17,824 nt of DNA from JBCBJX01 sp038522735 (lineage in GTDB: Bacteria > Pseudomonadota > Alphaproteobacteria > Caulobacterales > Parvularculaceae), in the NCBI GenBank assembly GCA_038522735.1, contig JBCBJX010000069.1, forward strand, positions 1 to 17,824, written 5' to 3'. Within the stretch, counting starts at the first letter, position 1, and each line of letters starts with the position of its first letter. The position numbers and the translations under genes are program-made. The notes below the pieces were generated by a model. That model made no database searches, was not told where the DNA came from, and saw only the letters and a list, made by a program, of their open reading frames with translations. This document shows, one piece after another, positions 1-6,940 of this stretch.

Positions 1-681
1 ATGCGCGTACTTCTCATCGAGGACGACGCCCAGGCGGCCGCCTACATCGCCCGCGGCCTGCGCGAAGCGGGCCATGTGGTCGATCACGCTCCAGATGGCG
101 GCGTCGGCGAGGAGATGGCGACGGCCGGCTCCTACGACGCCTTCATCATCGACCGCATGCTGCCGAAACAGGACGGCGTGACGCTGCTCTCCAGACGACG
201 CGGCGACGGAGACGAGACGCCGGCGCTCTTTCTCTCCGCCCTCGGAGAGGTGGACGACCGGGTCGAAGGCCTGAAAGCCGGCGGCGACGACTATCTCGTC
301 AAACCCTTCGCGTTTTCCGAGCTTCTCGCCCGCGTCGAGGCTCTCGGCCGGCGGCGCGCCCCGGCCGAGCAGGCGACGACGCGGCTTCAGGTGGGCGATC
401 TCGAACTTGATCTTCTCTCGCGTACGGTGCGGCGGGACGGACGCCGGATCGACCTGCAGCCGCGGGAGTTCCGGCTCCTTGAGTTCCTCATGCGCAACGC
501 CGGCCATGTGGTGACGCGGACGATGCTCCTCGAAAACGTCTGGGAGTATCATTTCGATCCGCAGACGAACGTCATCGACGTCCATATCTCGCGCCTGCGC
601 GGCAAGATCGACAAGGAGTTCGACGAACCGCTCCTCCACACGGTGCGCGGCGCCGGCTACCGTCTCGCCGTTTCGGACTAG
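1..681 (+). CDS. OmpR/PhoB-family response regulator
   Basis: A DNA-binding response regulator of 226 aa, the normal length for the family. The receiver domain spans about residues 1-115. It has the acidic pair E7/D8-D9, phospho-acceptor D51 (in IIDRMLP), switch residue S79 and the conserved lysine K101 in LVKPF. A winged-helix output domain follows (about 128-224), with the recognisable PREFRLLEFL and NVIDVHISRLRGKI segments and the C-terminal VRGAGYRL. It should be phosphorylated by the histidine kinase that starts 3 nt downstream and then bind target promoters in the cytoplasm. The ATG is the first base of the window, so its promoter and any earlier operon genes are not visible. The sequence resembles the QseB/CopR/TctD-like branch, but I cannot name the signal or regulon. 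Confidence 0.95.
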   Translation: MRVLLIEDDAQAAAYIARGLREAGHVVDHAPDGGVGEEMATAGSYDAFIIDRMLPKQDGVTLLSRRRGDGDETPALFLSALGEVDDRVEGLKAGGDDYLVKPFAFSELLARVEALGRRRAPAEQATTRLQVGDLELDLLSRTVRRDGRRIDLQPREFRLLEFLMRNAGHVVTRTMLLENVWEYHFDPQTNVIDVHISRLRGKIDKEFDEPLLHTVRGAGYRLAVSD

Positions 682-684
682 GGA

Positions 685-2124
685 TTGTTCGGGCTCCGCA
701 TCCCGCGCCTCCTTCGAACGGTCGCGTTCCGCTACGCGCTTGTCTACGCGCTCCTGTTCTCGACGGCCGTCGCGGGGCTCGGGATCTTCACCTATCTCAG
801 CTCCTTCGGCGCCGTCGCCCGCGAGGCCGACCGGGCGCTTGAATCCGAGATCAACAGCTATCGGACGATCTTTCTCAATCGCGGCCTCAACGATCTGCGC
901 ATCGCCGTCGCGAAACAGTCTCAGGGCCTTGAAGACCAGTTCTACCTCCTCGTCTCGCCGGAGGGGCGGGTGATCGCCGGCAACCTCACCGGGGTGCCGG
1001 AGGCGGCGGTCGGCGCGGAAGGCGCCTTCGAGTTCGTCTACGAACGGTATATCGGCGAGGCGGACGAACGCCGCGCCGAGCGCCGCACCGCCCGCGGCGT
1101 CTGGGCGCGGTTTCCGGACGCCCCGCGCTACGCGCCCGCCGCGGCGCTTCTCATCGCCCGCGATATCGGCGAGCGGGAGGACCTGCGCGCGCGGCTGCGC
1201 GATTCGGTGATTTACGCCTCGGTCGCGACGGCGGTGCTCGGCATGATCGTCGGGCTCGTCTTCAGCCGATCGCTTCTTCGCAAAGTCGACGCGATCAACG
1301 CCACCGCCGCTGAGATCCGCTCCGGCGACCTCGCATCCCGGGTCGCGACGGTGGGCGACGGCGACGAGCTTGATCGGCTTGCGGAGAACATCAACGGCAT
1401 GCTCGACCAGATCGAGCGGCTGATGACCGGCATGCGTCAGGTGTCGGACAATGTCGCCCACGACCTCCGCTCGCCGCTCACCCGCATCCGTTCGCGCCTT
1501 GAAGGCGCGCTCTCCCATCCGGAGGCGGAGATGTGCGACGTCGTCAAGGACACGATCGACGATGTCGATCGCATGCTCGGCGTCTTCAACGCGCTACTCG
1601 CCATCGCGCGCATCGAGTCGGGCGAGGGCGGGCGCGATGTCGAGAACGTCGACGCGCCGGCGGCTCTCGAGGAGCTTGCGGAGCTCTATGAGCCGGCCGC
1701 GCGGGAGGCGGGCTTCGCGCTCACCGTCTCGGCGGAACGCGGGCTGACGACCCGCGCCTCGCGCACGCTCCTCTCGCAGGCTGTTTCGAACCTGATCGAC
1801 AACGCGCTCAAATACGCAGAAGGCGGCACCCGGATCATTCTGAGCGTCGAGAAGCGCGGCGAGGGCGTTCTTGTCGCGGTCGCCGACGACGGGCCGGGCG
1901 TTCCGGAGGCTGAACGCAAGCGGATCTTCGATCGGTTCGTGCGCCTTGAATCGAGCCGCACGAGCCCCGGCAGCGGCCTCGGCCTCTCACTCGTCGCCGC
2001 CATCGCGCGCGCCTATGAGGCCCGCGTCGAGATCGAAGACGGCCTCGGGTCCGGCGCGCAACGGGGCGTCAAAATCGGGCTCGTCTTCCGGCCCGGTCGG
2101 GTCGATCGCCCCAGAACCCAGTAA
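685..2124 (+). CDS. HAMP-domain sensor histidine kinase
   Basis: An inner-membrane sensor kinase of 479 aa, partner of the preceding regulator. It has TM1 at about 16-38, a sensor region of about 135 residues facing the periplasm, TM2 at about 175-196 and a HAMP linker at about 197-249. The HisKA domain has phospho-histidine H259 in NVAHDLRSPL. The HATPase domain shows the N-box (NLIDNALKY, N369/N373), G1 box DDGPG (401-405) and G2 box GSGLGLS (429-435). The start must be TTG at 685. The in-frame codon two triplets upstream is the regulator's TAG stop, and no ATG, GTG or TTG follows before TM1. Translation is therefore probably coupled to the regulator. The sensor region has no motif that reveals the ligand. 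Confidence 0.93.
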   Translation: MFGLRIPRLLRTVAFRYALVYALLFSTAVAGLGIFTYLSSFGAVAREADRALESEINSYRTIFLNRGLNDLRIAVAKQSQGLEDQFYLLVSPEGRVIAGNLTGVPEAAVGAEGAFEFVYERYIGEADERRAERRTARGVWARFPDAPRYAPAAALLIARDIGEREDLRARLRDSVIYASVATAVLGMIVGLVFSRSLLRKVDAINATAAEIRSGDLASRVATVGDGDELDRLAENINGMLDQIERLMTGMRQVSDNVAHDLRSPLTRIRSRLEGALSHPEAEMCDVVKDTIDDVDRMLGVFNALLAIARIESGEGGRDVENVDAPAALEELAELYEPAAREAGFALTVSAERGLTTRASRTLLSQAVSNLIDNALKYAEGGTRIILSVEKRGEGVLVAVADDGPGVPEAERKRIFDRFVRLESSRTSPGSGLGLSLVAAIARAYEARVEIEDGLGSGAQRGVKIGLVFRPGRVDRPRTQ

Positions 2125-2264
2125 AAGACTGGCGAACCAGTCCGCACCTTCTTGTCAGCCGCCTAAAATCAGCCCTTTCTCGGATTCGTCCGCTCACAAA
2201 GAGGCCTGAACGGTCCGGCTGGGGGCGGTGATGGACCAACAATGCAGTCAAAAAAGGGATCCCC

Positions 2265-2549
2265 ATGAGCAAGGCGGAATTCATCGACAACGTGGCGAAG
2301 TCCGGCGATCTGAGCCGCGCCGAAGCAAAACGCGTCGTCGAGCTTGTATTCGGTGAAATCGAAAACGGCCTCAAAAAATCTAAAAAAGACGGCAAGTACA
2401 CGATCGGCACCCTCGGCACCTTCACCGTGACCAAACGCGCCGCGCGCAAGGGCCGGAACCCTCGCACGGGCGAAGAGATAAAGATCAAGGCGTCCAAAAG
2501 CCTGCGGTTCCGCCCGGCGGCCAACCTGAAAACCGCTGCAGGCTGCTGA
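2265..2549 (+). CDS. HU-family nucleoid DNA-binding protein
   Basis: A small histone-like protein of 94 aa, close to the usual 90. It should act as a dimer that bends DNA in the nucleoid. The helical N-terminus (SKAEFIDNVAKS) is followed by the beta-arm region, whose GRNPRTGEEIKI is the diagnostic HU/IHF arm with the intercalating proline. The end, ASKSLRFRPAANLK, matches the family C-terminus. The AAGGGA at 2254-2259 is a reasonable ribosome-binding site 5 nt before the ATG. The gene stands alone, with 140 nt before it and 255 nt after it. It uses more AAA/AAG lysine codons than its neighbours, as expected for a lysine-rich protein. It ends in an unusual terminal cysteine (AAGC). Confidence 0.97.
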   Translation: MSKAEFIDNVAKSGDLSRAEAKRVVELVFGEIENGLKKSKKDGKYTIGTLGTFTVTKRAARKGRNPRTGEEIKIKASKSLRFRPAANLKTAAGC

Positions 2550-2565
2550 GCTGAACGCCGGTTTC

Positions 2566-2599
2566 GGGGCGCGGGGACCCACGTCGCCGCGCCCTCTTC
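2566..2599 (+). terminator. possible terminator after the HU gene
   Basis: A perfect 8-bp stem, GGGCGCGG (2567-2574) with CCGCGCCC (2587-2594), encloses a 12-nt loop and is followed by TCTTC. It lies 17 nt after the HU stop. The U-tract is weak. A second copy of CCGCGCCCTCTT at 2621-2632 runs on into TTTCCC and could pair with the same left arm. Placement fits a terminator, but the evidence is only the hairpin. Confidence 0.35.
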
Positions 2600-2683
2600 A
2601 GGAGCGCCGCCGCAGGTCCGCCGCGCCCTCTTTTCCCGTTATTGTTAAGACGCCTCCCATCGATGCGCGTTAAGCGTGTATGC

Positions 2684-2717
2684 GGGCGTTTGCGCCCAAA
2701 ACTTGCATAAGTATGCA
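2684..2717. promoter_or_regulatory. paired palindromes upstream of the flavin/folate operon
   Basis: Two short perfect inverted repeats lie next to each other in the 255-nt gap before the operon: GGGCG-TTTG-CGCCC (2684-2697) and TGCATA-AG-TATGCA (2704-2717). The second, AT-rich one looks like a dimeric regulator's operator. The surroundings (about 2635-2720) are poorer in G+C than neighbouring coding DNA. I could not place a convincing -35/-10 pair, so the promoter is unresolved. Confidence 0.3.
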
Positions 2718-2804
2718 GGCTCGGTCTTTTTGCGCGGTCGGTCGCGCGGACCGGCGAGGCGGGCCCCGGGTCAGTTCGGGGGCGAGGGACAAAGGGGCGA
2801 CCGG

Positions 2805-4166
2805 GTGGCCGGGGACAAGCCGTATCAGCTTGCCGTGTTGGGCGCGGAGCCGTCGGGCTTCGCCGCCGCGGCCGTCGCTGCGCTCGGCGGGCTGCGGACG
2901 GTGCTGATCCCGGCCGGCTGGGAGCACGCCGCGCCCGCTTACGCCGCGCGCCCCGGCGCGCCGGCCGACGTCTGGCGCCGGCTCGCCCTCCATCGCTCCG
3001 GCGCCCGCGAAACGCCCGTCTCCGCGTGCGTCAGCCTGCGCGCCGAGGGCCGGGCGTCCTTCACCTACAAAAGCGAAGCGGAAACCCGCGACGCCCTCGC
3101 GGAACGCTCCGAGGCGGACGCGGCGGCGCTCGCCGAATTCGAAATTGTGCTGGAGCGCGCCCGCGCTCACGCGCAATCCCTCGCCGGCGCCCTGCTGAAG
3201 CGGAACGGCGCTGCGCACGCCGCCGATCCCTATGCTGACGAGGCGTCGGCCCGCGCGCTTCGCCACTTGACGCAGCCCTATCGCGCCGTCCTCGCGGACT
3301 ATTTTGCCGATCCGGAGGTTCGCGCCCACGTCGCCTCGCGTAGCCTCAACGCTGACGCAATCTCTCCTTACGCGTACGGATCGTTCGGGGCCTTCGCCGA
3401 TGCGCTCGACCCTGAGAAATGGCCGGTGCGCGACGGGTCGGGCGCGAACGTCGCTGCGGCCCTGCGCGAGTGCGCGGTCGACGCGGGCGTCGACATCGGC
3501 GAGTTCGCTGTAACGTCCATCGAGGAAGAAAAAGTCGGTTTTGCAGTCTCCTGCGGCGATGGGGGGACGCTCCGCGCCCGGAAGCTGCTCGCCGCCTCCC
3601 AGCGCTCCGCGCGTGCGGCCGGCGTCGCGGCGGCGGGGGCGCTGCGACGCGGGCGGGCGGCGGACGCGACGGAGGTCTTCGTGAAGCTCGGCCTTTCGCA
3701 GCAGCTCCAGCCGCCGAGCCTGGAAGCGGAGAACGACACCCTCTTCACCATCGCCGACAGCCTCGGCGAGATCCAGCGCGCCTTTGATCAGGCCCGGGAC
3801 GGGGCGTGGCCGGACAAACCGCCGGTAGTTTTCGAGCTCTCCGACGACCGCCGTGAGATCTTCGCCCGCGCGCCGGTGGCGCCCGGCCGCTTTTTCGTCG
3901 ACGGCGAAGCGCGCGGCTGGTCGGAGCAGGACCGCCAGGCTTTCGCGACCCGCATCGTCCGCCGGCTGTCGGAGCGCCTCGACGGCGTCGACCGGACCCT
4001 GCGGCGCACGGAGGTGTTCGTCGTCGAAGGCCCCCTCGACGAGAACGGCGCGCCGCGGGAGGCCCTGCGCAGCGACAATGTGATGGTCGCAGGCGGCGCC
4101 GGCGGCGATATCGGCGAGGCGGTGCGGCTCGTCGACGTTCTTCTGAAAGAGGCGGGCGGGCGATGA
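2805..4166 (+). CDS. degenerate FAD-dependent oxidoreductase-like protein (COG1233-related)
   Basis: A protein of 453 aa and the first gene of a coupled three-gene operon. I chose GTG at 2805 because AAAGGGG (2791-2797) precedes it by 7 nt and the Rossmann-like strand QLAVLGAEPSG begins at residue 8. The frame stays open upstream to 2676, but that extension (arginine- and glycine-rich) looks non-coding. The fold resembles phytoene-dehydrogenase-like amine oxidases: N-terminal dinucleotide segment, long middle region, and a C-terminal DNVMVAGGAGGDIGEAVRLVDVLL matching the family's flavin-contacting end. The usual GxGxxG reads G13-A-E15-P-S-G18, so the middle glycine is glutamate. The acidic residue expected after beta-2 is missing (VLIPAGW). 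FAD binding is therefore doubtful, and it may be a structural partner of the next gene product. The stop overlaps the next ATG (ATGA). The family call is by resemblance only. Confidence 0.75.
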   Translation: MAGDKPYQLAVLGAEPSGFAAAAVAALGGLRTVLIPAGWEHAAPAYAARPGAPADVWRRLALHRSGARETPVSACVSLRAEGRASFTYKSEAETRDALAERSEADAAALAEFEIVLERARAHAQSLAGALLKRNGAAHAADPYADEASARALRHLTQPYRAVLADYFADPEVRAHVASRSLNADAISPYAYGSFGAFADALDPEKWPVRDGSGANVAAALRECAVDAGVDIGEFAVTSIEEEKVGFAVSCGDGGTLRARKLLAASQRSARAAGVAAAGALRRGRAADATEVFVKLGLSQQLQPPSLEAENDTLFTIADSLGEIQRAFDQARDGAWPDKPPVVFELSDDRREIFARAPVAPGRFFVDGEARGWSEQDRQAFATRIVRRLSERLDGVDRTLRRTEVFVVEGPLDENGAPREALRSDNVMVAGGAGGDIGEAVRLVDVLLKEAGGR

Positions 4167-5755
4167 ACGCCGAGCGCCTCAGCGCCGCCCGCATCGAGGG
4201 GGGCTATGACGCGATCGTCCTCGGGGGCGGTCCGGAAAGTCTCGTGGCGGCGGCGTACCTCGGACGCGCGGGCTTCGCGACGCTGCTTTTGGAGCCCGAT
4301 GTCGAGGTCGGCGCGATCACGCTCGACCGGACGTTTGCGGAGGAGTTCGACGCGCCGAGCTATGAGCACCTCCTCTACGGTCTCGATCCGCGGGTCGTGC
4401 GCGAGCTCGCCCTCTACCGGCACGGGCTCGCCTTCGCGGCGCGTCGTCTCGACACGACCTATATGATCGGCGAGCGCGAGCGCTTCTCCCTCAACGGCGA
4501 TCTCTGGCGGACCAAAGACGCCCTCGTCGAGCGATTCCCGGACGAGGCGGGCGCGGCGGAGCGCTTTTTCAAAAGCGCCATCAGCCTCTCGGAGAATGCG
4601 CGCCATCTCTTCTCCGGCGACTGGGCGGGCGATCTTTCCTCCGGCTACGGTGCTCTCCCGGAAACGCTGCAGCGCCTCGCCGAGGCGCGCGGCGGCGGCC
4701 TCGGGCGGCGCGCGCTTTCGAGTGTTGAGGAAGTCGCCGAAGCCCAGTTTTCCGCGCCTGAGCTGCGCGCGGCGGTGGGCGCGGAGGCGGTCTTCCGGTA
4801 TGATTGCGAGCCGGCGGACGATTTCAGCTTTCTCGGACTGGCCGTGCGCCTCGGCGGCGAAAGCTCCGGGCTCCGCGCCGCCATCGCCTATCCCGAGCAC
4901 GGCATGACAGGGCTTGCGCAAGCGCTCCGCAGGTCCGCCCAGGCGGCGGGCGTCGAATTCCGCACCGGCGTGCAGCTGAGCCGCATCCTGATCGAATGGG
5001 ACGGGGCGGCGGGCGTCGAGCTTCAGGGCGGCGGCCAGATCCGATGCCCGATCGTCGTCTCCGGGCTCGATCCTGTAAAGACATTCCTGGACCTGATCGG
5101 GCCGGCGGAGCTCGATATCGAGTTGCAGCGCGAGGCGACAGGGCGGGCGCCGATGCTGGGCGCGGCCAAAGCGAACGTCGCCGTCTCCGCCGACGCCGCG
5201 ATCGCCGGCGAGGCGGCGATCCGCCTCGGCGCCCCGGCCCGCTTCGTCCTTGCAGGCGAAGCCGCCGATATCGGGCGCGCTTACGCCGCCGCCCGGCGCG
5301 GCGCTGCGCCGGAAAAGCCGATCATCGAGGCGGTGGTGCTGCCGACGCCTGTCGAGGACGACCGCATCCTCGCCAACGGCGTCGCCATATCCGCCCTCGT
5401 GCACCCGACGCCCGCCGAACCGCGGCCGGACGTACGGCGAAAGGTGGCGGCGGACGTCGTCGAGCGGCTGGCGGCGCTTGGTTTCGATGCGAAGACGGAC
5501 GTTATATCCTCGGAAACCCTGTTCGCCGGCGACCTCGCCAAACGGGCGGGCGTCCATATCGGGTCCTTCGCCGCGGAGCCGCCGGTGCTCGAACAGCTCC
5601 TTAGGTCGCGCGTCTACGGATCGATGATGAATTATGCCGGTTTTCAGTTCTGCGGCCACGGGGCGGGGGTAGGGACGGGCGTTTCCGGCGCGTCCGGACG
5701 GCGTGCTGCGAAAGCGGCGGTGCGTGATTTCCGTCGGCGGAGAAAAGCCGCGTGA
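4163..5755 (+). CDS. FAD-dependent oxidoreductase, phytoene-dehydrogenase-like (COG1233)
   Basis: A flavoprotein of 530 aa, the typical length for COG1233. The N-terminus YDAIVLGGGPESLVAAAYLGR is the FAD-binding motif, here G21-x-G23-x-x-S26. E44 ends beta-2 (LLLEPD), where it would bind the adenosine ribose. The C-terminal GHGAGVGTGVSGASGRRAA is the family's FAD-contacting signature. COG1233 members oxidise C-C or C-N bonds, including in carotenoids and amines. No other carotenoid gene is present, so carotenoid desaturation is not supported. The start overlaps the previous stop by 4 nt (ATGA) and the end overlaps the next start (GTGA), so the three proteins are probably made in fixed ratio. 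Because a folate-binding protein follows, an amine or N-methyl substrate is a reasonable inference. Confidence 0.87.
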   Translation: MNAERLSAARIEGGYDAIVLGGGPESLVAAAYLGRAGFATLLLEPDVEVGAITLDRTFAEEFDAPSYEHLLYGLDPRVVRELALYRHGLAFAARRLDTTYMIGERERFSLNGDLWRTKDALVERFPDEAGAAERFFKSAISLSENARHLFSGDWAGDLSSGYGALPETLQRLAEARGGGLGRRALSSVEEVAEAQFSAPELRAAVGAEAVFRYDCEPADDFSFLGLAVRLGGESSGLRAAIAYPEHGMTGLAQALRRSAQAAGVEFRTGVQLSRILIEWDGAAGVELQGGGQIRCPIVVSGLDPVKTFLDLIGPAELDIELQREATGRAPMLGAAKANVAVSADAAIAGEAAIRLGAPARFVLAGEAADIGRAYAAARRGAAPEKPIIEAVVLPTPVEDDRILANGVAISALVHPTPAEPRPDVRRKVAADVVERLAALGFDAKTDVISSETLFAGDLAKRAGVHIGSFAAEPPVLEQLLRSRVYGSMMNYAGFQFCGHGAGVGTGVSGASGRRAAKAAVRDFRRRRKAA

Positions 5756-6936
5756 CATTTCCTGCCGAAGATTTCATTGCGGATCGGCCGCGCCCGAGCC
5801 CGCTCTATATCGCGGCGGCGGGCGCGAGCGTCGCAAACATCTGGACGTCCGTCAACGGAGCGACGACCGCGCGCGTCTATACGGATGTCGAGGGGGAGTA
5901 CGCCGCGGCGCTTTCCGGCGTCGGCGTTGTAGATGCGAGCCCGCTCGCCCGCTACCGGGTGCGGGGCGCCGACGCCGGCCGGGCGCTCAACCGCCTGACG
6001 ACGACGCCCGCCGCCCGCCTGAAGATCGGCGAGACGGCGCCCGGGCTCCTGTGCGACAACGCCGGACGGGTCGTCGACATCGCCGACGTCGCGCGGCTCG
6101 CGGAGGATGATTTCGTCCTCACCCTTCAGCGCCGCCGCGAAATGCGCCTGCGCGCTTGTTGCGAAGGGCTCGACGCGGTCCATCAGCCGCTGAACGACGC
6201 CGTCGCGGCTCTCGCCGTGCTGGGCCCGGGCGGGCCCGCGCTCCTGAAGGCCGCGGGTTTCGGCGCGGACGCGGGCGCCTTTGCGGAAACGAAAACCGTG
6301 AAGGGCGTGCGCGCGACGGTGAAACGCATGCTGATCGCCGGCGCGCCGGCCGTGGAGATCGTCTTTCCGGCGGATGAGGCGCTTCTCGTCTGGGAGCGCC
6401 TCGAACGCGCCGCCTTGAGCGCCGCCGCGCCGCGGTGGATCGGCCTCGACGCCCTCGAGGCGCTCCGTATCGAGAACGCCGTTCCGCGGCTCGGGCTCGA
6501 TTTCGACGGCGCCGAAGACAGGGGCGAAGGCCGGGCGCGGCTGCCGGTGGAGATCGGGCTCGGCTTTCTCGCACCGCTTGATTCGGCCTGGTATTCCGGC
6601 CGCGCCGCTCTTCGCCGGGCGCCGTCGACGCGCCGGCGCCTCGTCGCCGCGCGCGCCGTTGCAGGTCGCGTTGCGCGCGGCGCGGCGGCGTTCGTCGGCG
6701 GGCGACCGGTCGGGGCTGCAACGAGCACGGCCTATTCGCCGCGGCTTCGCTCCGCCGTCGCGATGATCGACCTGACAATCGATCCGGACGCCTCTCTTCA
6801 GGATTTGCGGCTTGCGGCTGACCGGGGGGACGACGGGGTGGTCGCCGTCGAACTCGGCCCTGCCGACCGCCCCGAGGCGCAGCCTTTCAAACGGGAGAAG
6901 CCCGCGGAGGACCGCCTCGCCGCAGTCGGTCGATAA
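5752..6936 (+). CDS. GcvT-like aminomethyltransferase family protein (folate-binding)
   Basis: A protein of 394 aa related to the T-protein of glycine cleavage and to the folate domains of sarcosine and dimethylglycine oxidising enzymes. The N-terminal half has the family's GVVDASPLARYRVRGADAGRALNRL and LLCDNAGRVVDIADV. D109 falls where T-proteins keep the catalytic aspartate. GLDALEALRIENAVPRLGLDF matches the family's GLxARDxLRLE segment. The YgfZ signature KGCYxGQE is absent, which argues against an Fe-S repair role. Start is GTG at 5752, within the GTGA overlap with the upstream stop. No gcvH, gcvP or lipoylation gene is nearby, so this is not the housekeeping glycine cleavage system. I infer capture of a one-carbon unit on tetrahydrofolate from the flavoprotein's product. 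It converges with the kinase gene, with 4 nt between the stops. Confidence 0.85.
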   Translation: MTFPAEDFIADRPRPSPLYIAAAGASVANIWTSVNGATTARVYTDVEGEYAAALSGVGVVDASPLARYRVRGADAGRALNRLTTTPAARLKIGETAPGLLCDNAGRVVDIADVARLAEDDFVLTLQRRREMRLRACCEGLDAVHQPLNDAVAALAVLGPGGPALLKAAGFGADAGAFAETKTVKGVRATVKRMLIAGAPAVEIVFPADEALLVWERLERAALSAAAPRWIGLDALEALRIENAVPRLGLDFDGAEDRGEGRARLPVEIGLGFLAPLDSAWYSGRAALRRAPSTRRRLVAARAVAGRVARGAAAFVGGRPVGAATSTAYSPRLRSAVAMIDLTIDPDASLQDLRLAADRGDDGVVAVELGPADRPEAQPFKREKPAEDRLAAVGR

Positions 6937-6940
6937 GCGG

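Noticed and set aside
2676..2804. Longer N-terminus for the first oxidoreductase from ATG 2676
   Set aside because: The extension is arginine- and glycine-rich, precedes the natural start of the fold and overlaps the palindromes. GTG 2805 has a good ribosome-binding site.
4163..5755. Carotenoid phytoene desaturase (crtI)
   Set aside because: The family is broad, no crtB, crtE or crtY genes are nearby, and the coupled partner is a folate-binding protein.
3788..5758. A 656-codon open frame on the minus strand
   Set aside because: It lies antisense to the two oxidoreductase genes, is rich in arginine, and matches no family. Long antisense frames are expected in high-GC DNA, and the plus-strand genes have clear motifs and coupled starts.
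5752..6936. Housekeeping gcvT or ygfZ
   Set aside because: There are no gcvH or gcvP neighbours, and the YgfZ KGCYxGQE signature is missing.
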